Shown here in pieces: positions 16,011 through 23,999 of a stretch of DNA of 64,000 nt. The notes under the pieces were generated by a model. It was not told the DNA's origin. It saw nothing but the letters and a program-made list of their open reading frames with translations, and made no database searches. Numbering within the stretch: the stretch's first letter is position 1; each line of letters begins with the position of its first letter. A program made the position numbers and the translations under genes. This DNA is from Nitrolancea sp040255925 (GTDB lineage: Bacteria; Chloroflexota; Chloroflexia; Thermomicrobiales; Thermomicrobiaceae), in contig JBDZVX010000001.1 in NCBI GenBank assembly GCA_040255925.1, positions 1 through 64,000 of the forward strand. The letters run 5' to 3'.

Positions 16011-17369
16011 GTGTCCCACTCACTGCCATATCTCCTGGCCGGTCGCTATCAACTCACCCAGCGCCTCGGCGAGGGGAGCTTCGCCGAGACCTTTCTCGCC
16101 ACCGATTCCCTCCTCCAGCGCCAGGTCGCGGTCAAGATCCTCCGCGAGCAGCACGCCCGCGATCCGCGCTTCGCCACCCGCTTTACTCGCGAGGCTCAGG
16201 CCGCCGCCGCGGTCGCCCACCCCAACGTGGTGGAGGTCTATGACTCCGGCCACGCGGGCGAGACCCTCTTCATCGTTATGGAGTGGGTCGATGGCCCCGA
16301 TCTCAAGCAGCTGATCCGGGAACATGCCCCATTGCCGATCCCCGAGGCGATCCGGCTGCTGCGGGAACTGCTCCAAGGGCTGGCCGCGATTCACCAGGCC
16401 GGGATCATCCACCGGGATGTCAAGCCCCAGAATGTGCTCCTGACCAAGCAAGGGACGGTCAAGCTGACCGACTTCGGGATCGCCCGGGGCGCGGTCGGGA
16501 GCAGCCTGACCGAGACCGGGATGGCGCTGGGGACGGCGGCCTACATGGCGCCGGAGCAGGCGAGCGGGAAGCTGGTGGGATCGCGGGTGGATCTCTATGC
16601 GGCGGGGGTGATCCTGTTCGAGCTGGTGACCGGACGGCTGCCGTTTCCGGGGGAGAACCCGGTGCAGGTGATGTACCGGCAGGTGCATGAGCCGGTTCCT
16701 CGGCCGAGGGAGGTGAACCGGGCGATTCCGGCCGAGCTGGAGGGGGTGATCCTGCGGGCGCTGGCGAAAGAGCCGGGGCAGCGGTATCCGACGGCGGAGG
16801 CGATGGCGGCGGCGCTGGCCGGGATTGGGGCGGCAGAGGCGACCCGGGTTGTCCCGGCGGTGCTGGCTGATGGTGAGCGCCGTACGTCTACTGACCCGGC
16901 GACACACGATGATCCTTCCTCGTGGACAAGGACTGCGACCTCAACCCCATCGCGCGTTTCCCTGTCGAACGTGGCCGTATGGTTGGGAGGAATCCTGGTG
17001 GCCTTCAGCCTGGCAGGGCTGATCCTGCTCGGATCATTCCTTGGTGGCAAGGACCCCGCAACGTCGGACCGACCGAGCCTATCCAGTTCATCAGCCGCGC
17101 CGTCGGCCATTCCATCCCCGGTCTATTCAACGTCGCTACCGCCGTCAACGATGCCGAAGCCATCCCCAACCCCGTCACCAACCGCCGCACCCGTGGACGA
17201 ATCTCCGGCGGCACCACCTGCGTCGACATCACCGAGCGCCGAGCCCGATATGCTGCCACCCCTTCCCAGTCCCTATACCACTCATTTGCTGGAGCCCAAG
17301 GACTCGATAGGTTCCTACATCTCTGGGCGTATCCAAGACGCCGAGTCTCAGTACGCACCAGGTCCCTAA
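16011..17369 (+). CDS. Membrane-anchored eukaryotic-like Ser/Thr protein kinase
   Basis: PknB-type kinase of 452 aa. The kinase domain spans about residues 12-272: glycine loop GEGSFAET, Lys42 in VAVKIL, catalytic HRDVKPQN with Asp136, DFG with Asp154, and the APE-like MAPEQAS. A single membrane helix (VAVWLGGILVAFSLAGLILL) lies at about 321-342. A Pro/Ser/Thr-rich extracellular tail of about 100 residues follows and ends without PASTA or other repeats. It starts at GTG 16011 behind a purine-rich GGGAAGAGGGAAGG. Third-position use changes inside the kinase domain: C-ending codons dominate before about 16370 and G-ending codons after it. The substrate is unknown and no phosphatase gene is adjacent. 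Confidence 0.93.
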   Translation: MSHSLPYLLAGRYQLTQRLGEGSFAETFLATDSLLQRQVAVKILREQHARDPRFATRFTREAQAAAAVAHPNVVEVYDSGHAGETLFIVMEWVDGPDLKQLIREHAPLPIPEAIRLLRELLQGLAAIHQAGIIHRDVKPQNVLLTKQGTVKLTDFGIARGAVGSSLTETGMALGTAAYMAPEQASGKLVGSRVDLYAAGVILFELVTGRLPFPGENPVQVMYRQVHEPVPRPREVNRAIPAELEGVILRALAKEPGQRYPTAEAMAAALAGIGAAEATRVVPAVLADGERRTSTDPATHDDPSSWTRTATSTPSRVSLSNVAVWLGGILVAFSLAGLILLGSFLGGKDPATSDRPSLSSSSAAPSAIPSPVYSTSLPPSTMPKPSPTPSPTAAPVDESPAAPPASTSPSAEPDMLPPLPSPYTTHLLEPKDSIGSYISGRIQDAESQYAPGP

Positions 17370-17483
17370 CGGCGGTAGACTGATCGGGGCAGCGGAATTT
17401 CGGCATCCCATCCGGCGGAGGCCGTGGAAGGGGTGCATTGGGACTGCCCATCTGGATTGACCGAGGTGATGGGAGACATTGGA

Positions 17484-18608
17484 ATGCGGGACTCGGCGGA
17501 TATCGTGATTGTAGGCGGCGGCATCATCGGCTGTTCGATCGCCTATCACCTCGCGGCACGTGGCGGCCGGTCGGTGGTGCTTCTCGAGCGCGATCGCATT
17601 GGTGGGCAAGCGTTGATCGCCTGGAGCGGGCTCCTTGCCCTGCCGCCCGAGGAGGGGACGCCTCCGCCGCTTCGCGATCTTGCCGCGGCCAGTTTGGCCA
17701 TTTACCCAGACGTTGTTGGCGATCTGATCGAGCGTACCGGGATTGATCCCGAACTCCGGCGCAGTGGCGCGTTGCACTTGGCCGCCACCGACCAGGAGGA
17801 GGCGGTGGTGCGGACCGAGCTTACCGCGCTCCAGCACTGGGATGATCGCTATCGTTGGGTTGAAAAGAACGAACTGAGCGAACTCGAGCCCGAGCTAGCC
17901 GGCCATTTTCGAGGTGCCATGTTCGCCCCCGGGGAATGCAATATTCTGAGCCCGCGCTTGGTTCGTGCCTACGCGCATGCCGCGGCGGGGGCAGGGGTGC
18001 GCATCCGCGAGGTGACGGAGGTCCGCGAATTCACAGTGGAGGGTGGCCGCATGACCGGACTGGTCACAACCACTGGGGAGATCAATGCCGGTATGGTGGT
18101 CCTCGCGGTCGGTGCCTGGTCCGGCTCGCTCGGAAGGCGGCTGGGCGTGACGCTTCCGGTTGGACCGCTCCGAGGTCAGATAATCCGGCTTTCGACCTGG
18201 AACATGCCGGTCCGGCGTACGATTTACCACGGGGTGTCCTATATCACCCCGAAGTCTGACGGGATGATCGCCATCGGTTCGACTGAGGAAGTCGCAAGCT
18301 TCGACCGCCGGGTGACGAATGCCGGCCTGGCGTTCCTGACGCGTTTCGCGGCCGGCACCGTGCCGATGCTGGCGGACGCAACCTTCCTCGATGCCTGGGC
18401 CGGGCTCCGGCCGCTCCCGGTCGATGGCCTTCCCTTGATCGGCTGGGCGCCGGGGCTGGAAAACGTGATGGTTGCCACCGGCCACGCCCGGAACGGTGTA
18501 CTCTGGAGCGCGATCACCGGGCGGATCGTTGCCGACCTGCTTGATGGGAACGAGCCGCCTCTGGATATCGGCCCGTTCAATCCCGCCCGCTTCGCGCGGT
18601 CCAGCTAG
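17484..18608 (+). CDS. FAD-dependent amino-acid oxidoreductase (DAO family)
   Basis: Flavoenzyme of 374 aa in the glycine oxidase/sarcosine oxidase/DadA group. The dinucleotide-binding motif IVGGGIIGCSIAYHLA sits at the N terminus and is followed by VVLLERDRIGGQA. The C-terminal family motif LRPLPVDGLPLIGWAPGLEN...VATGHARNGVLWSAITG is complete. These enzymes oxidise amines or amino acids with O2 or a membrane electron acceptor; the substrate here cannot be told. No second subunit or thiamine gene is adjacent. I placed the start at ATG 17484 after GGGAGA; the frame is open 20 codons upstream without a better ribosome binding site. A methyltransferase gene follows 26 bases downstream. Confidence 0.88.
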   Translation: MRDSADIVIVGGGIIGCSIAYHLAARGGRSVVLLERDRIGGQALIAWSGLLALPPEEGTPPPLRDLAAASLAIYPDVVGDLIERTGIDPELRRSGALHLAATDQEEAVVRTELTALQHWDDRYRWVEKNELSELEPELAGHFRGAMFAPGECNILSPRLVRAYAHAAAGAGVRIREVTEVREFTVEGGRMTGLVTTTGEINAGMVVLAVGAWSGSLGRRLGVTLPVGPLRGQIIRLSTWNMPVRRTIYHGVSYITPKSDGMIAIGSTEEVASFDRRVTNAGLAFLTRFAAGTVPMLADATFLDAWAGLRPLPVDGLPLIGWAPGLENVMVATGHARNGVLWSAITGRIVADLLDGNEPPLDIGPFNPARFARSS

Positions 18609-18634
18609 CCCGTTCGGCACGTAGCTCCGCTATC

Positions 18635-19453
18635 GTGGACAAAGGCAGGACATTGGAGCGATTCGATCCTCCAGGACATAAAGGAGCAATCCAGCGGGAG
18701 TTCACCCGGCAGGCTGCCGCGTTTGCCGCTAACCCGGTGATCACCGATCGGGATCGGGTAACGCGGCTGGTGGAGGCGGTGAACCCCGATCCGGAAGCCA
18801 GCGTACTGGACATCGCCTGCGGTCCCGGTTACGTCGCGATTGGTTTCGCCGGGGTCTGCCGTGAGGTGGTCGGGATCGACATTACTCCGGAGATGCTCGC
18901 GATCGCGGAGCGGAACCGCCGGGAACGCGGGATCTCAAACCTCCGCTTTCAGCCGGGGGATGCCGACCAGATTCCGTTCCCGGATGGTGAGTTCGACGTC
19001 GTGGTCTGCCGGTTTGCATTTCATCATTTCGAAGATCCGGCGCGGGTGCTGGCTGAGATGAGCCGGGTCTGCCGGGTCGGTGGTACCGTCGCGGTCGAGG
19101 ACCTGGTGGTAAGCGAACATCCCGACCGAGCCGGCTATCAGAACCAGTTTGAGCATCTGCGCGATCCCTCGCATACGCTGGCGCTCCCGGTCAGCCGATT
19201 CCTGGTGCTTTTCTCCGCCTCCGGGCTCGAAATCGACGATATCAGGATGACTCGAATCACGCAATCGGTCGATTCCTGGCTGCGCAACGCCGGGACACCC
19301 ACCGATCGTGCCGCCCACGTTCGTGCGTTGATCGAACGAGACGCTCGCGACGACTTGAGTGGAACACGGCCACTTCGCCGGGACGGGCAATGGCTGTTTA
19401 CGCATCAGTCGGCGATCATCCTGGGCCGAAAACTACCGGTCAAGCGCGAATGA
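18635..19453 (+). CDS. Class I SAM-dependent methyltransferase (UbiE-like)
   Basis: Methyltransf_11-type enzyme of 272 aa. Motif I is LDIACGPGYVAIGFAG and is followed by VVGIDITPEMLAIAERN. The later motifs are GDADQIPFPDGEFDVVVCRFAFHHFEDP and RVGGTVAVEDLVV. This pattern is typical of small-molecule methyltransferases of the UbiE/COQ5 class, but quinone genes are not adjacent and no substrate can be named. It starts at GTG 18635, 26 bases after the oxidoreductase stop, so the two may be cotranscribed. Confidence 0.87.
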   Translation: MDKGRTLERFDPPGHKGAIQREFTRQAAAFAANPVITDRDRVTRLVEAVNPDPEASVLDIACGPGYVAIGFAGVCREVVGIDITPEMLAIAERNRRERGISNLRFQPGDADQIPFPDGEFDVVVCRFAFHHFEDPARVLAEMSRVCRVGGTVAVEDLVVSEHPDRAGYQNQFEHLRDPSHTLALPVSRFLVLFSASGLEIDDIRMTRITQSVDSWLRNAGTPTDRAAHVRALIERDARDDLSGTRPLRRDGQWLFTHQSAIILGRKLPVKRE

Positions 19454-19523
19454 GGCGAAGATCATTCGTCAAGCTTCTGAGTGGCTATATGCCGCGGAGT
19501 GACGGACGTTCCGGGAGCGTCAA

Positions 19524-19910
19524 TTGACGAATTTAAAAGCGTGGTTGGCGAACAGTGACGAGATCAACACGCCACGGGCGCGGCGGATTCGCTCGCTCGT
19601 CGATGAGGCCGAGCGGGCTAGGGGAAATGCGAACACCGAAGCGGCGTGCGAACTTGAGGAGTTGGCAGGCCGCCTTTTGGACGATGACATGGCGCTGCGC
19701 CGTTCCCTGCGGACCACACTGTTCGACCTGAGCGCGGCTATTCGGAAGGCCCGATCCGTCAAGCCGGCGGATTGCGATTGCCCATCCCCGGCCCAAGCGT
19801 ACTCGGTTCATCCCGAGCTACAACTTCTGCTTGATGAGGTGAACCGGCTGCAACGACAGGTAGATGACCTCTTTGAACGGGTCCATCGTGATGACGGGGC
19901 TGTTGGATGA
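19524..19910 (+). CDS. Hypothetical helical protein
   Basis: A 128-aa protein I do not recognise. It is rich in charged residues and predicted to be mostly helical. The last third (LQLLLDEVNRLQRQVDDLFERV) shows heptad spacing suggestive of a coiled coil. A short Cys pair (DCDC) lies in a proline-rich linker. It starts at TTG 19524, with GGGAG about ten bases upstream. It has no signal peptide or membrane segment. It is convergent with the PD-(D/E)XK-like gene and begins the stretch of unrecognised genes that runs to 21860. Confidence 0.55.
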   Translation: MTNLKAWLANSDEINTPRARRIRSLVDEAERARGNANTEAACELEELAGRLLDDDMALRRSLRTTLFDLSAAIRKARSVKPADCDCPSPAQAYSVHPELQLLLDEVNRLQRQVDDLFERVHRDDGAVG

Positions 19911-19971
19911 TAGGGACCGAGGATCGCGGTTGCGGAGTATCGTATGAGCGTCAGCATGAGGTGATACCGGC

Positions 19972-20451
19972 TCATCGCTCCACCGAACGGAGGCGCTCGG
20001 TCCAGTCTTCGACCTCGAGCCGGCTCAGTAACACCTCTGTAGCGAACACGGTGTAGCCGCGGACGTGCTGAGCGTAATATGCGGCCTCCTTCATGACTGC
20101 AGCCGGAACGCGAGCCGCTCTCCAAACGCGGAAGTCGTCGTCGAAGAGGACGATAACCGCCGCGTCGAAGTCCCAGGATCGGATGGTGGAAAGCTGCCGC
20201 TCGCCGTTCGAACGCGCGTCTGTTATGACTCGGGCCTTGACCTGAAGGCGGTCGCCATCACTGGTTAGAATGTCCCAACTCTTCTGCGAGGCGTTAGCCA
20301 ATTCGCCGTCCGTTGCGCGCTGAACGAGAAGTTCCGCATAGTCACCAGCAGGTGCGTTGCCCGACCGGATTACCCCGCGCCGCTTCAGTTCTCGGAGGGA
20401 CGCGCGGGAGAGTGCCAGCAGTTCGAGGGTAGACAGATTTTCGAGATTCAT
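19972..20451 (-). CDS. PD-(D/E)XK-like putative nuclease, DUF6998-type
   Basis: A 159-aa protein whose central part resembles small PD-(D/E)XK nuclease folds. It has a helix with an acidic residue (GDYAELLVQRATDGELA), then SQKSWDILTSDGDRLQVKARV, giving Asp...Q-V-K, as in nucleases with QxK in place of ExK. Later come FDAAVIVLFDDDF and VWRAARVPAAVMKEAA. I recall similar proteins annotated as DUF6998, often next to mobile or defence genes, but I cannot confirm this here. The start is ATG 20451 because GGAGGAGCG immediately precedes it; the frame is open 37 codons further upstream. No modification methylase lies beside it. Confidence 0.6.
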   Translation of the reverse strand: MNLENLSTLELLALSRASLRELKRRGVIRSGNAPAGDYAELLVQRATDGELANASQKSWDILTSDGDRLQVKARVITDARSNGERQLSTIRSWDFDAAVIVLFDDDFRVWRAARVPAAVMKEAAYYAQHVRGYTVFATEVLLSRLEVEDWTERLRSVER

Positions 20452-20577
20452 CGCTCCTCCGTTGCTCACTGGACTTTTCATGCGTCCACCCCTCGATTTC
20501 GAATACATTCCGGTTTCAAACTTCTGAATCCATCGTCCACTACTCCCTTTCGGAACCAACACCGGTGGAGGCTGGCG

Positions 20578-20640
20578 ATACTCGATGAAGAGTATACGAT
20601 CTCTTTAGCACAATTGACTCACAGTGTAGTACTGGTGAGT
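20578..20640. promoter_or_regulatory. Divergent promoter region with two inverted repeats
   Basis: AT-rich patch between the PD-(D/E)XK-like gene (minus) and a small membrane gene (plus). ATACTC (20578-20583) and GAGTAT (20590-20595) form an inverted repeat that overlaps a minus-strand -10 candidate TATACT. ACTCAC (20617-20622) and GTGAGT (20635-20640) form a second one. They could be operators, but the repressor is unknown. Confidence 0.4.
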
Positions 20641-20663
20641 GTCTAGAGGAACCGAACCATCCA

Positions 20664-20825
20664 GTGACTAAGTTCGAGTTCCTGCTACCCGCTGTGCGCT
20701 GGATGTGGCCCACCGTTGTCGGTGTGCCCGCCATCTTTTTCTGGGTCGGAAGGTATCAACGGAAGTTCAGCCGTCGGCCGCCCTCTCCCTCACGGCGGGC
20801 GGCGCCAGACCGGCAGCAAGCGTGA
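20664..20825 (+). CDS. Small single-span membrane protein
   Basis: A 53-codon reading frame from GTG 20664 to TGA 20823-20825. It has one hydrophobic segment (MWPTVVGVPAIFFWVG) and then a very basic, proline-rich tail (RYQRKFSRRPPSPSRRAAP), which would put the tail in the cytoplasm. GAGGA lies about twelve bases upstream. It is not recognised as any family. It precedes the 156-aa hypothetical gene by 31 bases. It may be real or chance; the orderly hydrophobic-then-basic layout and the position behind the divergent promoter region favour it modestly. Confidence 0.35.
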   Translation: MTKFEFLLPAVRWMWPTVVGVPAIFFWVGRYQRKFSRRPPSPSRRAAPDRQQA

Positions 20826-20856
20826 CCACCGGAACCGGCTGCTACGCCGGGAACCG

Positions 20857-21327
20857 ATGGATTTCCCGGCACTGAAGATGCGGTTGGGGGTCGTCGCGGG
20901 AAGAGTTTCCAGCGTCGTGCTACTCGAAAGCGGATCAGGCTCAGTGCTGGAGAAGAGGATGACCAATCTGCGCATCGTTCGAGGGCAACGGAATATCATC
21001 AACCTCCCGGTGACCATGCCGATTCCTGGAGCGATTGACTGGCACACATCATGGCTTCTGTTCGAGATGACCATTCCGGAGACATCCCCGCCCGAGGTCG
21101 TGGTGAGCAAATCGACCCGGACCACCCCAAACGATATTGTGCTCTTCCACAACCACCTCGTCCGGATCACGCTTGAACCGGCGGATACGCGCCGGTTTTC
21201 GCCGGTCGTTACGGGACTTGATTGGAAGTTGGAGCTGCACCTGGGGGACTTCAACGCCTACGTTCTGGCTGAAGGCCTGGCCGGGTTCCAGACGGGGTAT
21301 TCGCGACCAGTGCATGAGTCCGGCTAG
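20857..21327 (+). CDS. Hypothetical protein
   Basis: A 156-aa protein not recognised. It starts at ATG 20857 after GGGAA; the frame is open to 20716, but the extra N terminus is Arg/Ser/Gly-rich and looks non-coding. The sequence alternates short beta-like strands (GRVSSVVLLESG, TSWLLFEMTI, HLVRITLEP, DWKLELHLG), suggesting an all-beta domain. There is no signal peptide. Its stop overlaps the stop of the convergent gene at 21324. It may form a unit with the small membrane protein upstream. Confidence 0.5.
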   Translation: MDFPALKMRLGVVAGRVSSVVLLESGSGSVLEKRMTNLRIVRGQRNIINLPVTMPIPGAIDWHTSWLLFEMTIPETSPPEVVVSKSTRTTPNDIVLFHNHLVRITLEPADTRRFSPVVTGLDWKLELHLGDFNAYVLAEGLAGFQTGYSRPVHESG

Positions 21328-21860
21328 GAATTTCGTAGCCACTCGGTAGTCTTATCCAAGAACATGCTGAGTCGCGCATGTTCCCGCGCCAGCAGGCGCA
21401 TTGGCTCGGGATCAAGCACCGGAGCCTGTTTGAGTGCTTGCTGGAGCGCCAGGTACGTGACGAGGGTTTGGATCCCGGTGACCAAGTCCTTGTTGACCGG
21501 TGATTCACCATGCTTGGTATCAAGCAAGGATGAGCAAGCTGGATCGGCCGCGCAGGAGAGCAACATCGTCGCCGCGGAATGCAGCGCGGCAATCCGCTCA
21601 ACGGCCGGCCATGTACGGCGGCTGCCTGGAGCCGCGCTCAGCGCGTCAGACGCCAGGTGGCTGAATTCTCGGATGAGCAGCAGCCGGCGCTCCGCCGCTG
21701 AACGAGCTTCCTCTATTTCGAGCAGTCCAGACCATTGGGAGGCATGCCGGCGCGGATGCAGGAACTCCCCGGCACGAGCCCAAAATCGCACGTTCCAGCT
21801 CCTTCGCGACCGAAAGACCCGGCGTCCCTTTACCGCAGTCTCTTCCACATTAACGGCCAT
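21324..21860 (-). CDS. Hypothetical helical protein
   Basis: A 178-aa protein from ATG 21860, not recognised. The frame is open to 21917, and no clear ribosome binding site decides the start. It is mostly alpha-helical by composition. A basic N terminus (KGRRVFRSRRSW) is followed by amphipathic stretches such as LLLIREFSHLASDAL and LVTYLALQQALKQAP, and three Cys residues are scattered. No membrane segment is seen. It is convergent with the 156-aa gene (four-base overlap of stops) and lies 131 bases from the dacA stop. The opposite strand has a longer open frame, but that translation is Ser/Arg-rich and looks like a shadow. Confidence 0.45.
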   Translation of the reverse strand: MAVNVEETAVKGRRVFRSRRSWNVRFWARAGEFLHPRRHASQWSGLLEIEEARSAAERRLLLIREFSHLASDALSAAPGSRRTWPAVERIAALHSAATMLLSCAADPACSSLLDTKHGESPVNKDLVTGIQTLVTYLALQQALKQAPVLDPEPMRLLAREHARLSMFLDKTTEWLRNS

Positions 21861-21991
21861 GCCGCAGGTAGAGTACCACCAGGGGGAACAGCCGGTCCGA
21901 AATCGTGGTGAAACCACCAGCTCAGGTTCCGGCTCGTCGTTATCGCGTAGCCTGCAACGTCTTGGATGAGGGAACTCACTGACAGTGGCGC

Positions 21992-23650
21992 TCAGCCCGC
22001 CAGCGCTGAGCCACGGTTGTGGAGTCGCTCCACTTCACGGTCCGATCCAACGCTAAGCTGGACGATGGTGAGCAGTGTGCGGGCGTCGTCCGGCCGGTCA
22101 CAGACTCGGTAGGCACGTACCGCGGCCGCGAGCCCGGCGGGGCCCATTTGCCAGAAGCCGGGACAGCGGGACAAGTCGAGCTCCGGGTCGGATCGGAGCG
22201 CACGGACGAATTCCCCGGAGGCTTCCTGATGCCGGCCTCGAAGGGCAAGTTGCACCGCGCTTCGGGCCGTAGCTTTGCCGGCGCTTGGTGTCACCGCGTT
22301 GTGGTCAACGGTTGCCCGGTTGATGACGCTGAACTGAGAGCGGGGAACGGATTGGAAGGTGGCCGGGCGGTCGTTCACGACGTAGCCTGAAGCGTTGTAA
22401 CGGGTCGATCGCCTGGTCACGGTTGGCGCCGGTTTCTCCAGTTGCCCGGTTGTCACCGGAACCATTGCTGGTCTACCCGCTGGCCGCTCCTGGAGACTGA
22501 TTTTGGGACGGTTCTGCCAGAGCAGGCTCGCGATGCCGATCAACGTATGGCCGTTCAACGCGAGCGCAAGGGCGACCACCATGGCAATCAACGCGGACAG
22601 TGGCCAGCGCCAGGAAAATCCAGACCCGCTTTCAGTCACACTGGTGGTGGATCGGATAACAGCGGTTGTAGCGTCAAGCCGCTCGATCGTGAGTCCATCT
22701 TTGACGAATTTGGGCGAGGATGCTGGCGTCATCGCGGTCGCGCTAACCGGCGCCGGGCTCAGACTAATCGTTGGCCTGGCGGCATCAGCTGGTGCGGACA
22801 CGACCTCGAAGCCATAGTCTAGCAGCGTTGTGGCGTCCTGGTACCAGGCATCCTTGGTGCTATTCAAAAGTACCGCGATGATGGTGTGCCCATCATGCTC
22901 CGCCGCTTCGAGCAAGCAGTAACCGGCGGTTTCGGTGTACCCGGTCTTCCCGCCGATCAAGCCGGGATAGGCCCCGAGCAAGAGATTCGCCTGGTAAAGA
23001 TCGAAGCCCTCTCGGTTGTACGAGGGCGTGCCGATAATCGTTCGAAAATCTTGGTTCTTGAGGGCGTACATCGTAATCGCGGCGAGATCGCGAGCAGTCG
23101 ACTGATGGCCCGCTTGATCCAATCCGTGCGGATTCGTGAGCTGGGTACCGGTTAGGCCAAGCCGCTCCGAGAGACTATTGACGCGGGTCATGAACCGGTT
23201 GATCGATTGTTGCGGCGTATCACCCGCGAGGGCGCCGACATTGCGCGCGATGGCCATCGCGGCGTCGTTACCGGACACGAGCAGGAGCCCGTTGAGAAGA
23301 GTACGAAAGCTGACATTCTGACCGGCCTGGAGTCCCATGCTGGCTTCGCCGACCAAGTCATATTGATCGATAGGGACTTCACGATCCAGGTTAGCGGCGT
23401 CCAGTGCGGCGATAGCGGTGAAGACCTTGGTGAGGCTGGCTGGAGCGGTCCCGGTGTTCATCTCCTTGTCGTAAAGGACTTCCCCGGAACCGGCATCGAC
23501 CACGACCGCGTACGTGGCGGAAATCTCGGGCTGTTCTGCCGCAAACGCCGGACTAGGGATGAGGGAAGGAGCAATGAGCGCCAAAACAAGCAATAGCCGA
23601 CGAGCGCCGGCCAGGAGGGACCTTGCCACTCCCCGGCTCAACCATAGCAT
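21992..23650 (-). CDS. dacA: D-alanyl-D-alanine carboxypeptidase (S11) with membrane anchor and C-terminal extension
   Basis: Penicillin-binding protein 5-type carboxypeptidase of 552 aa that trims the terminal D-Ala of peptidoglycan stems. A signal peptide (LLLVLALIAPSLIPSPAFA) precedes the S11 domain. The catalytic motifs are SLTK (Ser72, Lys75), SGN (126-128) and KTG (234-236). A transmembrane helix follows (WPLSALIAMVVALALALNGH, about residue 345-365). After it come about 180 residues absent from ordinary DacA, ending in helix pairs (AVQLALRGRHQEASGEFVRAL and later) that look TPR-like. It starts at ATG 23650 after GGAGAG. A promoter candidate lies at 23829-23801. Confidence 0.9.
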   Translation of the reverse strand: MLWLSRGVARSLLAGARRLLLVLALIAPSLIPSPAFAAEQPEISATYAVVVDAGSGEVLYDKEMNTGTAPASLTKVFTAIAALDAANLDREVPIDQYDLVGEASMGLQAGQNVSFRTLLNGLLLVSGNDAAMAIARNVGALAGDTPQQSINRFMTRVNSLSERLGLTGTQLTNPHGLDQAGHQSTARDLAAITMYALKNQDFRTIIGTPSYNREGFDLYQANLLLGAYPGLIGGKTGYTETAGYCLLEAAEHDGHTIIAVLLNSTKDAWYQDATTLLDYGFEVVSAPADAARPTISLSPAPVSATAMTPASSPKFVKDGLTIERLDATTAVIRSTTSVTESGSGFSWRWPLSALIAMVVALALALNGHTLIGIASLLWQNRPKISLQERPAGRPAMVPVTTGQLEKPAPTVTRRSTRYNASGYVVNDRPATFQSVPRSQFSVINRATVDHNAVTPSAGKATARSAVQLALRGRHQEASGEFVRALRSDPELDLSRCPGFWQMGPAGLAAAVRAYRVCDRPDDARTLLTIVQLSVGSDREVERLHNRGSALAG

Positions 23651-23800
23651 CCCTAATCTCTCCGCTTCCCGAAAGACCTACGCGTCTACGTCCCACTCGT
23701 TCCAAGGGCACGGGAGTCCCCGTCACCGTGCCGCCGCCGTCATCTCATTCGCTTCACGGTGCCTGCTGTCTACAGGACTGGTGTTTGACTAGCGGTCACC

Positions 23801-23829
23801 ATCCTAGCACCGACCACGCGTACGTACAA
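23801..23829 (-). promoter_or_regulatory. Promoter candidate for dacA
   Basis: TTGTAC (23829-23824) and TAGGAT (23806-23801) are 17 bases apart on the minus strand, with TGC directly before the -10. The leader to the dacA ATG would be about 145 bases. The rest of 23651-23999 holds no gene. Confidence 0.5.
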
Positions 23830-23903
23830 GAGGTTGTCCGAAGCCCGTTTGAGATTCGCAAAACGACCGGCGACCTAATTGTTTAGTACAGGACAATATA
23901 CAG

Positions 23904-23933
23904 TTGGCCGCGACCGGCGGTCGATGCTACCAT
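23904..23933 (+). promoter_or_regulatory. Promoter candidate for the DUF362 gene
   Basis: TTGGCC (23904-23909) and TACCAT (23928-23933) are 18 bases apart, with TGC immediately before the -10. It diverges from the dacA promoter about 75 bases away. Confidence 0.45.
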
Positions 23934-23999
23934 GACGGGCGGAATTCAGCCTGATCGACCGGATCATCGAAGCCGTTCGCAGCGAAAGGGATCGCCTCC

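Noticed and set aside
21364..21969. 201-codon plus-strand frame over the helical hypothetical gene
   Set aside because: Ser/Arg-rich translation; the minus-strand frame has more protein-like helices.
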